Assembly (NCBI GenBank): GCA_016801885.1
Contig: CM028882.1
Span: forward strand, 15,145,047-15,209,046
Length of the DNA: 64,000 bases
Reading direction: 5' to 3'
Source of the DNA: Toxotes chatareus
Taxonomy: Eukaryota > Chordata > Actinopteri > Toxotidae
In this document: positions 1 to 11,720 of the stretch, piece after piece
Layout: each line of letters begins with the position of its first letter
How positions within the stretch are numbered: position 1 is the stretch's first letter
Notes under the pieces: model-generated
What the model saw: the letters and a program-made list of their open reading frames with translations, nothing else
Told to the model about the DNA's origin: nothing
Database searches by the model: none
Program-made: the position numbers and the translations under genes

Positions 1-3000
1 TTTAATGCCATTGAACACTGTGTGTCCTCTGAGGTTAAATGTCAGGGTAATAAAGAGAATAACAACAATAGACCATTAATATTTACAAGGTTAATATGTA
101 CTTCTAAATAGATATGAAAGATGGGGACAAAATGATTAAGTTATACAGTATTTATTTGCGTATTTTCATCCGTAAGATCCGAAACGGCTACAAATTTCTG
201 GAACCTCCGTCGTTACATAATAGCTATTATTTCGGTAAATAACTGTTTTCATTATCTGCCAAGTTCCGTTAGTCAACTCACTTTTACCGCAAACAAAAAA
301 AAGCGATGCGCACTTGTTGCGTAAAACGGTGTCGTCATCAATAGGTCGCCAGCAACTAACTAGTATGAATGAACAGTAATCAGTATCTGCCCATTAATCA
401 GGTGGCGGACATATAGGTCATGACAGACACAGACTACCAATGCTATCTTTATTATCAATCTTTATTCTGTGGTTTCCTGGCTCCGCGTCAGTAAGGCACG
501 ATGCAGACTGACCTAGCGTTATCTGCGTGAGCTAAGGTACAGGTTACTGACAAGCTCCTATAAATTAATGGCAAATTATACCCTCACCTGTGGGAATCCC
601 CAATTCTTTGCTTCCTCTCCCGAAGCCTCTGATGACCTCTCCCCGGCAGAAGTATGGAAGACTTTTCATGACTAGTTTCCTGATAATACTTGACTGTCTT
701 AGACTGACGCTACAGAATGACCTCGAACGGCACAAGGAAGTCGAACTGGCTAATCACCCAGCGGTACACTGTCGACTAGCACGTCTGACAGTTAGCAAGA
801 CTGAAATCTTAGTCTTGTGGCGTTCAAAGTCCGTCCTTGTGTTTAGTTGTGGCTTCACCCGCCTTAACAGTTTGCTCGACCTGGGTAAAGTTTAACCTTA
901 GTCCCTGAACAGCGACGGTAACAGTTCACTAACTAAGCTAGCTAAGCTAACTGCTGTTAGCTTCATCAGAGGCACCCTGTTCCTAAAACGCTTTTATCCA
1001 CAGCTGCTCGTTGTACAGTACTTGAGATTGACAGTCCCGGTTTCTCTCGGGTCCACTCGCAGTATAAGGGTGAAAATGAAGCCCCGGTGCTTTCAGAGAG
1101 CCGGCGGTGTTACATGTGTTGTACACATCTGCGTCCGTAACGCATCTGCTGATGTCATTGACCGCATGACCAAACCACGGGCAGGGAGTCACATGTTGCC
1201 TTCAAGTGTTGTAGGAAATGTAGCCTTACAAAATGATGCATTCCAAGATCCTACTATGGAAAGCCAACTCAGATTTTCAGCAGGATCCTCTAAAAGTCCA
1301 AGTTGTGCCCTTGGGTGGTGGGAACTCACAAAATGTACAGTACACTATCCTTATAATCCTGCAAACGCTGACTTGCAGCTACTCCTGTGTCGCAGATCCT
1401 GGTTTGTTTGTTCATCATGCGAGTGTTTCCCAGCTCAGCAAATTTTAATTAATAAAATAAAATCTATCTTCGACCAGTACAATAAGTGTACTGACTTTCT
1501 TTTTATAAATAAAATCTTAAGTCATTCTTTACCAGCCCATATTTTTCATTACAATAATCATTATCACTAATAATCACTAAATTCTCACCAAGCCAGCGAT
1601 AACAGTGAGGTTTGTTGGTAGCTCCTTTGGTATTTGACTCCAACCACAAGAGGGTGACATATCCTTTCCTGAGAACTCAAATCCTGTAGTGCAGAGGTGT
1701 CCAAACTGTTATACTGAGACTGTGTTCACACATAAAGGTCAATGTCACACGTGTACAGGAGCATGTAGATGCTAAATAATCAGACCAGAAATTTACACGG
1801 ACGTGTGTTTATTTAACTTATTTTTATTATTATTTCTACATTTCTTGTTTGGACATATACAGTTATGCATAGAGTCTAGAAGCAGTATAAAAACTATGTC
1901 TAGAATGATTTTAAATTTCACGTAGAAAAAACGTCCACAACGACCACATTTGGACTACAATTAGCCCTTATTCAGAGGTCCTGTGGACGTCAATACTGGA
2001 CGTTCGTTTGGACATGTCTTTGCGCTTTCAGCAGTTCAGCATCACTACAATATTGGGAGAACATACTTGACAACTGCTTAACACTGCAGGGAGAAAACAC
2101 CATAAAAATACCACGTCTTTCATGAATAAAACAAAATATAATAAGATTACTAAAACCGACATGAGGGGCATTTATCTGCCCTGACAAGTTAACCGTACAA
2201 GCTACATAAGAATGAAGATAAATACTTCAAGGTGTGTCACAAGATTTACCAACCCACCTAACCGGCATGGTCTGACGGGTAACAATTACACAGCAATCCT
2301 GAGTAGATCTTTAGGTGGTCATCTAACACTAACTGATTTTCTGAAGAAGTTTTTCTCAACTTATTCACTTGAACTTTTAAAAACACAGATTTAAGAATAG
2401 ATTCAACCTGGTGTTTTAAGACCTGTGTAATTGCCACACTGGACTGTGTTAAAGCTTCAGAGTGTTTAAAAATATTGTTTGTTAAAATTTAAGCTGCTGT
2501 GACTCTGTGCAATTTTAAATATGGACAGTTTGAAATGATGGGATAATATATGTCATTTAAATGCCCAAATTTATATAATTTTCTCCATAAATCTCATAGA
2601 ATTATGGTGAAAATACTAATTTGATTCATTTATATTGTCTCAGAAGAGCCCCTCAATGTGTTTGGATTGAGAGCAGAATATTCCTGCTGGCGAAACAAGC
2701 GGAAGCTTCAATCACCAGATTCAGGGAAGTAGGACTGCATTTGTCTGTTGCAAAAGAAATACATTAACACATTCTTATTTCAGGGCTGTTTTTACACTTT
2801 GCTTATCTGTACCAGGCTTAAGTGGATGATAACTGGTTTTACTTTGAAAAAAGCTGACAGGAAGTTTTACTTTTACAGCCTGCTGCTATGGTGCCTCCCA
2901 CAGAGAGGGACCAGGCTAAATTTACCCTTCAGGTGTGGAAACATCAGACTGTACTAAGAGGAGGCACTGAAATAGAGATTACACTGGAAGAGTGGTGACT

Positions 3001-3240
3001 CTGACTCTGGCTCTGATCTGCTGTTTGTAAATTCACAGGTAAGAAGTATTTTTTTTGTTTTGCTTCTTAGGTGAACAAAAGCTGTAAATGACAGTCATTT
3101 CATGATTTATGACTAAATAATGTTATTTTCATTGAAATCCTGCAATTTCTCCTCAAAGATTTGTCTTGGTTTGTTTTAAAAACAAAAAAGAGAGGCGCTA
3201 GTTTTATTTTGTATTCAACAATACACTCTCTTGTTAAATA
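1..3240. other. Left-edge intergenic region, no gene recognised
   Basis: This stretch contains several chance open frames (the longest 182 codons at 1022-1570), none resembling a known family and none with convincing splice context. Around 880-1230 the sequence is less AT-rich and has several CpGs, so it could be a promoter or untranslated exon of a neighbour to the left. A strong donor-like site (ACAG/GTAAGAAG) near 3038-3039 could end a non-coding first exon of gcnt1, but nothing confirms this. In human the next gene to the left of GCNT1 is RFK; I looked for its conserved N-terminus and did not see it. Confidence 0.5.
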
Positions 3241-3284
3241 CATTACAAACAGTCACTGAACTATGTATAACACCACGCAGATAC

Positions 3285-3700
3285 ACGTCAGGAGCACCAG
3301 GTAATGTCCACATCAAAGAATGGGGAAAAATGTGACCTCTTTAACTGTGGCATAATTGGAAGTGTCAGACACGCTGGTTTGAGTAATTCTGACACTGATG
3401 ATCTCCTGGGATTTTCATGCACAGCAGTCTATGGAGTTTATCTGCGAATGGTACCAGAAACAAAAAACATCCAGTGAGCAAGAGCTCTGTGAATGGAAAT
3501 GCCACATTGATGAGTGAGGTTTGAGGAGAATATCCAGAAAGGCTATGTTAACTCAGATAAGCACTGTTTATAACTGTGGTGAGCAGAAAAGTATCTCAGA
3601 TTGTACAACATGCAGAACCTTAAGGCAGATAGGCTTTGGCAGTGGACCACCATGCTGGGTTCCACTCTTGTCAGCAAAGAACAACATTTACAGATTTAAA
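3285..3700 (+). mobile_element. Degraded Tc1-family transposase fragment
   Basis: Translation in shifting frames gives the N-terminal DNA-binding part of a fish Tc1-like transposase: a segment like NGEKCDLFNCGIIGS, then LLGFS, then at 3521-3690 a long match ending TCRTLRQIGFGSG and WVPLLSAKN. The family counterpart reads RRTLRQMGYSSRRPHRVPLL followed by SAKN. Frameshifts and substitutions break the frame, and the catalytic DDE part is not recognisable. Inverted terminal repeats were not identified. This is an old, inactive insertion in the gcnt1 5' flank. The following 300 bases may belong to the same or another element. Confidence 0.85.
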
Positions 3701-3739
3701 TACTCAACACCTCAGATTTGACCAGCAATTCAAAAAGAC

Positions 3740-4114
3740 TGAATTAAGTGAAACAAAATCACAATGATCAGGCTATCAAAATAAACCCGAGGTTACCACA
3801 GCAACTAAAGAGAACATGTGGCCGATATGAAGAGCCCGATAACGAATGGAATGTTCTGCTTCCTGACAATCAAGTTCAGCAAGCTGTGTGTTGCTCACTG
3901 ATGAGAAATGGTGTGCGTTTCTGGGATGTGAGGCAGACGGAACTCCCCATAACAGAATGTTCCAATCAGCATTGTATCTTTAATTAAATTCCTTAGGTTA
4001 AGTCATTGGTATTGATGTTTCTTCTAACATTTCTGAATTGTGTGGTATAATGAACATCACGGCTTCCACTTAAGGCCTTGTTTCAGACTTAGAGTGTTTT
4101 TTTGACAGGAGGGA

Positions 4115-4162
<48 letters not shown>

Positions 4163-5032
4163 GGGGGGTGTTACTTTTTATTTATCTCCAGATAATTAAA
4201 AAGATCTCCACATCTTCTTCCCTTTTCTTGACTTTTTTGTGCTAATGTTTCTAATAATGGTATCTTGGCTGATTGCCTGTCCATTTAAGAAACTATCAAC
4301 AGGATCATTTCTAGTTAATATATGCCAACAATATCTACAGGGAAACATGAACTTTGGTTTATGGTCGCTTTCACATTTTACACACAGTCATAAATGTGAC
4401 ATGAGAACAGGTGTGTTTTGGGGGCAAGGTGGCTCTTGTCAGTTTCACATCATTTTACCTGATTTGTAAAAAAAATTAAATTAAACAAAATTTGATCAAC
4501 AACAACAACAGAGAAAACATTATTATAATCAGTTACTGAATTGGTATTTGGTATTGGTAATTAGTATTGGTAGAGTTTTAGAGAGGAAAACATTATTTCA
4601 CATTATTTCAACTTTAGGAAGCTGATAGGTACAGTTTGAGTTTTGTTTAGCTCTATTTTTTTTTCTTTTTTGAGCACATGTCTTGTGGATGTGTGCACAT
4701 CACTTCTTTTATTTTGTTTCCAGGGGCCATAACTTATGGAGCAACTAATTTTCCCGGATCCATATTAAGAGGAACTAATTTACTTGTTGTTATATGCTAC
4801 TCTAGAAAAATAATTTATAGCCATGCTGATGGACAGTAAACCACAGAATGTAGCAATAACTGGAACATCACCTAGAAAGGATCACTTAAAGACATTTTAG
4901 CTTAAACACTGGATTACATTTCATTGACAGAAAAAAGTAAATCAGTGACTAAATATAAAGAGGAAGTGCAGGTGAACCACATACAGAACTCAGACTGTAA
5001 AAGCATCTTAGTTGTGTTCCTCCTCTCAAATA
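3740..5032. other. gcnt1 upstream region
   Basis: No gene is seen. The stretch holds a TG microsatellite (4117-4160), a short direct repeat of a 10-mer (4591-4610), and a good acceptor (ATTTTGTTTCCAG) at about 4723 that could start the gcnt1 exon carrying the 5' untranslated region and the start codon. The 3740-3990 part has fragmentary frames that may be the decayed remainder of the adjacent transposon. Confidence 0.4.
4117..4160. repeat. (TG)n microsatellite followed by a G run
   Basis: About 22 TG units followed directly by a run of nine Gs are read directly from the sequence. Confidence 0.97.
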
Positions 5033-5334
5033 ATGAGGCTACTGAAACGAGGCAGGGTGCTACTACTGCTGAAGCTCACTGTCGTACTGGGATCTCTGTG
5101 GATGCTTTCCCTACTCAACAACCTGAAAATTGGCTGGGATCCTGCCTGCATTCTCAAGTACAGCTGGTTGGAGTATAGAGATGCAGGCCCAGAGAAAGTG
5201 TGCAACTGTTCAGCAATCCTGCGGGGAGAGAGGGAGGCACTAGAAGAGGCCAAATTACTGACCATCACTAAAGACTTCCGCAAGAGTGTTCACATCCCCG
5301 ATGAGTATTACATTAATGCAACCCAAGACTGCAC
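5033..5334 (+). CDS. gcnt1: gcnt1 coding exon 1
   Basis: Encodes the cytoplasmic tail, signal anchor and stem (100 codons plus 2 bases). It ends with the conserved DCT after NATQ; the donor is AC/GTGTGT. Confidence 0.85.
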
Positions 5335-6738
5335 GTGTGTTGCTTTAAAGAACACGTTTTAGCAATTGTATGCCATTGTTTAAATGTACTTTAACAGAAA
5401 CTCATTCCTTGTGTTATTTGTTCAATAATGTGTTTTTACAGGAAGTTTAAGTTGAGCAGGAAATACTTAACAATCCCATTAAGCCAGGAAGAAGAGGACT
5501 TCCCTCTGGCTTACTCCATAGTTGCGCATCATAAGGTATGTGAATTCTAAAGCCTGAATTTAAATTCAAATAAACTTTAACAGTGTAGTAGGTCTAAATA
5601 ATTTACTTGGCTCATTTATTAAAGGGGAACTCCACCAATTTTACACATTCAGTTTAGTTGAAGTATACACAAAAATGATTAAATCTGTTTTTTTGTATGA
5701 TATATTCCAGGTGCAGAACTTTGAGAGACTGCTGCGAGCCATCTATGCACCTCAAAATATATATTGCATCCATGTTGATAACAAATCAGATGCCTCAGTC
5801 TTCTCTGCCATCAAGGCTATTACTTCCTGTTTCCCAAATACCTTCATGGTCAGCCAGGCGGTGAGCGTGGTCTATGCTGCCTGGCCACGTGTCCAGGCTG
5901 ACCTTAACTGTATGGCTGATCTCTATAATTCCAGCACAAAATGGAAATACTTCATCAACCTTTGTGGCCAGGATTTCCCTCTGAAAACCAACTTGGAGAT
6001 TGTAAGGATGTTGAGTTCGCTGAGGGGCGGGAACAGCTTAGAGTCAGAAAAACTGCCTGAAGGAAAGAAGTGGAGGGTGACGAATGCTCACCATATAGTT
6101 AATGGCAAAATCCAGGTACCTCTTTTTTTAAAGATTTGAGTTACATTACTTACATTATTTGAAAAGTAATTTAGAAGTAGCAAAAACTTTCTCTTCAGAT
6201 TGACCTTAACTACCGTCACCATAACATTAATGTACTATTTCAACTCTCTCAGGGGACAGGAAAGGCAAAGGATCCTCCTCCCTTCAACCTGCCTATTCTG
6301 GCTGGAAATGCATACATTGTTGTTAACAGAGGCTACGTCCGCAGTGTGCTGGAGGACAAACGAATACAGGCACTGATCGAGTGGTCCAAAGACACCTACA
6401 GTCCTGATGAATTTCTCTGGGCAACCATTCAGCGAATCCCAGGTGTTCCTGGCTCAACATGGCCCAACTCCAAATTTGATATGACAGATATCAATGCGAT
6501 TGCACGGCTGGTGAAGTGGCAGTGGCATGAGGGGTCAGAGGGTTCATTGGAGGCGGTGTACCCAGAGTGTCATGGCAACCATGTCAGGTCAATATGTGTA
6601 TATGGTGCTGGAGACTTACAGTGGCTGCTTGAGCAGCATCACCTCTTTGCCAATAAGTTTGACACAGACTCAGATCCCATTGCTGTCTACTGCTTGGAGA
6701 AGTATCTGAGACAAAAAGCACTGGCAGAGATGCACTAG
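5033..6738 (+). CDS. gcnt1: Core 2 beta-1,6-N-acetylglucosaminyltransferase, four coding exons
   Basis: A type II Golgi membrane enzyme that transfers GlcNAc from UDP-GlcNAc onto the GalNAc of core 1 O-glycans to make the core 2 branch. Coding exons are 5033-5334, 5442-5535, 5711-6115 and 6253-6738; all junctions are GT/AG and in phase, giving 428 aa, the same length as human GCNT1. A hydrophobic signal anchor lies at about residues 9-28 after a short basic tail. N-glycosylation sequons (NCS, NAT, NSS) are present. The signature WKYFINLCGQDFP and the catalytic-base region YSPDEFLWATIQRIPG put the catalytic Glu at residue 320, as in the mammalian enzyme. The C-terminus (HVRSICVYGAGDL, FANKFD) carries the conserved Arg and Lys that contact UDP. 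The start is the first ATG giving the basic-plus-hydrophobic N-terminus. Assignment to gcnt1 rather than gcnt3/4 rests partly on synteny with prune2, foxb2 and vps13a. The three short introns are unusual for this subfamily. Confidence 0.9.
5442..5535 (+). CDS. gcnt1: gcnt1 coding exon 2
   Basis: 94 bases after a TTTTTACAG acceptor. It completes the Thr codon and encodes 31 residues ending in AYSIVAHHK, the start of the glycosyltransferase-14 fold; the donor is AAG/GTATGT. Confidence 0.88.
5711..6115 (+). CDS. gcnt1: gcnt1 coding exon 3
   Basis: 405 bases, phase 0 at both ends, encoding the core of the catalytic domain, including the nucleotide-sugar region (IYCIHVDNKSD), VVYAAWPRVQADLNCM and the INLCGQDFP signature. 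The acceptor is TATTCCAG and the donor CAG/GTACCT. Confidence 0.92.
6253..6738 (+). CDS. gcnt1: gcnt1 coding exon 4 with stop
   Basis: 161 codons and a TAG stop after a CTCTCTCAG acceptor. It carries the catalytic Glu320 region and the C-terminal UDP-contact residues, and ends LRQKALAEMH, like the mammalian LRHKALETLKH. Confidence 0.93.
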   Translation, partial: GTGKAKDPPPFNLPILAGNAYIVVNRGYVRSVLEDKRIQALIEWSKDTYSPDEFLWATIQRIPGVPGSTWPNSKFDMTDINAIARLVKWQWHEGSEGSLEAVYPECHGNHVRSICVYGAGDLQWLLEQHHLFANKFDTDSDPIAVYCLEKYLRQKALAEMH

Positions 6739-6951
6739 GTGTTCTGGGGATTTTTCCTGGAAACAGAGGTCATTTCGCAATTTAATTTCAAGATATATTT
6801 AAAATTATTTATATTTATAGTCCTACACTACATTTATAGTTTATTTATTGCTTCTAATATAGCAGTTCATAAGTCTGTCAATTTTATCAATCTGCTCAAA
6901 AGCCCAGAAGAAAAATCCCTTTGAGACTCTGGACGTGCATATGGGCAAAAT

Positions 6952-6990
6952 GCTGTTGTCTTGCAGCAAGACCTGATGCAAGACAACAGC
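6952..6990. repeat. Perfect 14-bp inverted repeat with 11-base loop
   Basis: The arms GCTGTTGTCTTGCA (6952-6965) and TGCAAGACAACAGC (6977-6990) are exact reverse complements. They lie just past the gcnt1 stop and may be the tip of a decayed transposon or a 3'-UTR hairpin. Confidence 0.9.
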
Positions 6991-7573
6991 GACCTGGAAG
7001 AAGATCTGTTTCCCAGTGAAACAATGACCTCAAACATAAAACTAAAGCTAAACAGGAATGATTTCAAGACAACAAGCCAAATATGAGTGACCAAAATCAA
7101 TCAATTCAAGTACATTCCCCATGCAACCTGATTGAGATTGAGCAGCAGCACAAAGAAGAAAAGGAAAAAGGCAAATTGCTGCCGCAAAAGGACTAACATC
7201 AATTGATACTGTACTTTTATATATATGTAAAAAAATTTGTAATCACCGATGAGGGTCAACAGAACATGGACTAATTTATTGCAATTCAGTTTGATAAAAA
7301 CAGGTTGTTGAGGGTGAGGTACTATTGATGCAGTGGTCATGTGCATTGTGTGATGTATGGTACATTTTTTAAAACACTATCAAGGGGGAACACATATTTA
7401 TTCATCATATTTTACCACAAATAAATACTTTGCAAGCCACAAATAAATGTAAATAGTGACAAAATTCAAATAAATGCAGACATAACCCAACCTGCACAGT
7501 GGGCACTATTGTACCATCAGTGAGCATACAGTATTTCCTCATCACTTTCCAACAATTTGCATTCTCTTTCTTC

Positions 7574-7574
<1 letters not shown>

Positions 7575-7605
<31 letters not shown>
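7575..7605. repeat. (CA)n microsatellite
   Basis: About 15 CA units are read directly. Confidence 0.97.
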
Positions 7606-7606
<1 letters not shown>

Positions 7607-7956
7607 CCTGGATAAACCATGACAACTTTGCGTCCAGGTGACTGATCAGATCAAAGTAACCTGAAACTGTAGCAACTGAAATTATGCAAAACAACACTGC
7701 AGCCACTGGTAACTACTGTTTTGTTACCTTTATGATATGACATCTCAGTTTTTTTTTCACAGTGATATACAATGTTAATAGAATATCCTACTCTTAGCCT
7801 TTTTAAGATTGTATGAGGCATAGGGTGACCTAATGTAAAAACCCCCTGTTCAACCCACATTGTAAACTATTCAAAAGCCAGCTTGGCCATTGTGTTTTTT
7901 GTGTGTGGGTCAAGTCTTTATAAACCTCAACTAACTAAAATGACAGTCTAAATAAG

Positions 7957-8007
7957 ACCATCCCTTAACATTATGATCAACTGACAGAGATACAGTGCAG
8001 TAACATT
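7957..8007. repeat. Dispersed ~50-bp direct repeat, copy 1
   Basis: The block beginning ATCCCTTAACATTATG and continuing through CTGACAGAGATACA-TGCAGTAACAT recurs at 9093-9145 with only a few differences. Confidence 0.85.
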
Positions 8008-8545
8008 CCAGCTGTCCAGGGAACACAAATGTGCATTTGTAAGCAGATGGGCAGTAATACAACTTCTGTTTGCATGGGTTTGGTTACGATCTTGCTATTA
8101 ATGTGTTTACTTGCAACTGACTGAGTACATTAATACAGGATGTAATGTACTGTAACATAGCCGGTTAATAATTCCTCCAAAGGAAAAAAATAAGAATCAA
8201 AGCATTGTTCAAAGGATGAAGTCTAAGAAAAGAAAAGCCATCAAATAGGGATCACAATCAAGTGCTGTTTAACATACAGTAGTACAGGAGAAAGCATCTC
8301 ACCTCCAGCACAGTGACAGTCTCAGTGTCTTTGAATATAGTATTATGTTCAGCACCCTCTGGTTAGTACTTCCCTCACTGAACAAGCACCTGCCTGATGT
8401 TTTATACCACAGCATCTTCATTTCTAACCCATTGCTAATGCCTCACGTATCATGCTGCAGGCTCGCTTATATTCAGACATGCTGTGGTAGAATACAGCAT
8501 GTTGCAGGGAGAAGAGATAGGCAGGAGCCAGGTGTCTTGTAATTG

Positions 8546-8576
8546 TCAAACGGCTGAGTTCCCCTTCTTGTCGGCT
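8546..8576 (-). CDS. prune2: Possible last coding exon of prune2 (tentative)
   Basis: After the last certain exon (ending at 12044 with two bases of a Lys codon) a terminal exon is required. A strong acceptor (TTTTCTTTCACTCAG) precedes this segment and is in the right phase, giving a short tail K-ADKKGNSAV and then a stop. It does not match the longer human PRUNE2 tail, so it may be an isoform-specific end or a coincidence. No better candidate was found between 6.7 and 12.0 kb. Confidence 0.25.
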
Positions 8577-9092
8577 CTGAGTGAAAGAAAAGACAACAGA
8601 GAAAGAACTGTAGTACATATCTGTCATTGAGACAAAATAATTATACATTCAGCATAGGGATTGCCAGTGACAATTACGCAAGTGTGAGGATAAAAAAAAC
8701 AGCGGTCATAATGCATACCTCAGCAATAGCGAAACTATGCCGGGTGCATATATTTATTTTGACTGTAACTGAAATGGGGCATGAACTATAACAGGATTTA
8801 CTGCACTTGCAAAGTCAGTTAGTCATCGAACGCATTGCCACCAATGAAATGCTAGCATTGAACTGTTTGGAAAAACATCTCTGTGAGACAAGCAGAGAGT
8901 GCAGTGAGGTCTGACTGTCAAAAAAGTTTATTGAAAGCGGTATTGTAATGTAAAATACACAGTAAATGTTGGATGGCGTGCCTGTATGTAATCAGCCCTG
9001 TATCACTGATCAGTTCTCCTTGACATGTTTCAGGTTTAGAAACAGTTGACAGTTAGTGGATAAGAAAAGCTATATGTTTGAAAGATCGAAAG

Positions 9093-9145
9093 ACTATCCC
9101 TTAACATTATGGTCTACTGACAGAGATACATTGCAGTAACATGAG
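9093..9145. repeat. Dispersed ~50-bp direct repeat, copy 2
   Basis: The second copy of the block at 7957-8007, in the same orientation about 1.13 kb away. Confidence 0.85.
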
Positions 9146-10740
9146 CAGTTATGAGTAAACCCCTTCATCCTTCATCTCAGGATGTTGTTTTATTTGGCCA
9201 ATACCACTTTTCACATGTGAATGTGTTTCCTGTTCATCGAATATTAAGGCTCTCAGAAGAAACGCAATTACTTCTTTCTTTGGCTCTGCTAAATTCACTC
9301 ACTGACAGACACCAACGGCTTACTACTTACTTAGCTGCTGTGTCCTGCAAATCTGTATCCAGTCTGGTTTAGCATTGGGTTGGAGGGCAGAGAGCAAAGG
9401 TTAGTGAAGGAGTCATATAAGTGATGACCACATTGTCAGTGCACATGCAGTTCCTGGGGATTAGTAGCCTGTTTCAACACTGCCATAGGACTTTGAATGG
9501 AAGGGAAGGAAAACAAGCATTAGTGGTCTAAAGTGGGAGTGTAGCGTGCATGCATTGGAGCCAGAGAAAACAATTAAGGAATTATCAATAAGGACATTCA
9601 AAGTTTAGGGCCAAAAAGGCTGTTTTTTTCCTGAGATTCCACAATTAAACTGGACAGAAACAGACAAAGGATCTAAAAAGGAGATGGGGTCTCCAGGGTT
9701 GGCTCAAGGTACTAATGTATCTTTCCCATTTATGTTGATTTATTTAGGCTATGATGTATAACAATGATACAAACAATCCTTAGCTATCAATGTAACAAAC
9801 ACAACATAATTAAGTACATACTCATATGAACATCAGCACACTGACCTTTGAGCATTTACACACAACAACAAACAAAGGTAGTATATGGTAGTAATGGTGA
9901 AAACTGGAGAGGAAAACACCACTGTCCTCTCACAACCAAGCAGAAAACTGAACTAAACTTAGCAACACGGCATCTCAGGCGTGTTCAGTTCAGCATGTTT
10001 AGTCTGTAACTAACAGCTCTGGTGAGTTCACTTAGGTGGGACGGAGTAAATTATCATCAGAACAAGGCAAACAACTTATAATAACTTATACAACAACAAT
10101 ATATGCTTTCTAACAGGATCTTTCTCCAAGAAACTTCAAATAAGCATGTCAAAGGAATTTATAACCAGCTCATGGGTCAAATGGGCAAATGGCGAATTAA
10201 TCAGGCAAAACACATTTTTAACATTTTTTTTCACAAGCACTGGGCATGGATGTCCGTGGGTTTCAGACTCATTGCATGCTCACTGAGACAGTTTGGGTTC
10301 CGTCTTATACTAGCGATCAATGTTGTTTTCTTTCCACCATGAAGGCTCTCTTTCCCTAATCAGCTTACTATAGTTTTCCTTAACTTGACAACAAGTCCAA
10401 GCCACTATGTGTAGGATTAGATTTTTTTTTCTTTGGTGGAATCTGGTAGTAGAATCAATCAGTAGAATCAAAAAATGCGTCATCTCAATAGTTTTAACTC
10501 ATCACAGTGGAAGCTTTTGTTAGTCAGCGGCAGATAAAATATGACACACCTTATACTTTTACAATATTGGGATATTTTGGTGCCAGTTATGAAACAGGCC
10601 AGTGTGTAGGTGCTAGTCTCTACAGTACCTTTACAACCATTCATACTGCCAGAGGCATTGCTGTTTTTCCAGTTTGGTATCTGTCCATTATGCACTTTAT
10701 GCAAATTTGTCAATAGCAAGCATGAGACGAGCCTAGGTTT

Positions 10741-10790
10741 GGGAGTGACTATTTATCTGTTCTTAGGGAGTGACTATTTATCTGTTCTTA
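10741..10790. repeat. Exact 25-bp tandem duplication
   Basis: The 25-mer starting GGGAGTGACTATTTATCTG occurs twice back to back with no mismatch. Confidence 0.97.
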
Positions 10791-11650
10791 GTGCAGTCTA
10801 CTTCAGGACACATATATGTTGATTAGATTTCTACTGATGTGTCACAGATGAGAGGTGAAATGAAACAATTTACACTGAAAGCCACATCACAGACTAAGAA
10901 GAAAACAGAAAGGAAATCATTTTCCAGTTTGTTTTATGCTGAATAAGGAAACAGCCAAAGGTCAGTAAAAGGTTAGTCCCAGCATGGAAAAATTCACAGT
11001 AGCTTTGAAGGATTTTTCAGGGAGACTTTTACAAAACCAGCTAATCAATACAGGCAGGTTAGGTGATTTACCTCATGCATGCAAATCTGTGTATACCCCT
11101 CTCCTCGTCATACCTTTGGGCAGAGTGAGAGATCTGTAAGAATGCCTAATTGTAACACTTAATAAAAGCTTGCACTGTGTTTTTCTTTTTCCAAGGAGGA
11201 AGTCAGTGAGCATTTCATATGTGTGCTAAAATGTCTCTGTGATGTGATTTTAGCAGAAATTAGATTGAATTTGTCACTGACTGTGGTCTTTAACACCTAG
11301 GAAAGGTAAGGCAAAACATACAAAAATATGTGAAGATACCTGAAGACAGACATAACATTGGTCATGTCAGCAGATATATGACATATCATATACTGTATAC
11401 ATTAGGTATGTGTTGATGTATATGTTGTGTAAGTCCACAAACAGCTGCAGGATACTAAAGAGTCTGCTAGTTCCAAACCTTCTAGAGACTTGGCAGACAG
11501 GTTATTACTTAATTCCAGGTAAGACTGGAATGGAGTTTAACAACACCGCAGTGGAGGAGGGGAGGCAAAGGTAGTTCACATGGGCACATGGTGCAGATGT
11601 CACTCTATGCAGACCAGTGCCGGCAGGCTTTTATTAGCTGTTAGTGGTTT

Positions 11651-11720
11651 ACTAAGATAAGATACACCTTTATTAGTCCCACAATGGGGAAATTGCATCT
11701 GTTACAGCAGTAAAGAGGAA
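11651..11720. mobile_element. Fish retroelement 3'-end fragment
   Basis: The sequence around CTTTATTAGTCCCACAATGG and GGAAATT is a very common end of interspersed elements in fish genomes (LINE-type, Maui/L2-like by memory). The element body is not recognisable, so the family assignment is tentative. Confidence 0.6.

Larger units (their letters stand above)
6739..8545. other. gcnt1 3' flank, convergent with prune2 3' end
   Basis: Presumably contains the gcnt1 3' untranslated region and the prune2 3' end. It holds a perfect 14-bp inverted repeat (6952-6990), a stretch at about 7020-7180 resembling a decayed transposon, a CA microsatellite (7575-7605) and the first copy of a roughly 50-bp dispersed repeat (7957-8007). 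No further gene is seen. Confidence 0.5.

Noticed and set aside
590..895. 101-codon open frame
   Set aside because: No recognisable domain or splice context; chance frame.
1022..1570. 182-codon open frame near the left edge
   Set aside because: No family resemblance, no conserved motifs and ordinary AT-rich composition at its 3' half; best treated as chance.
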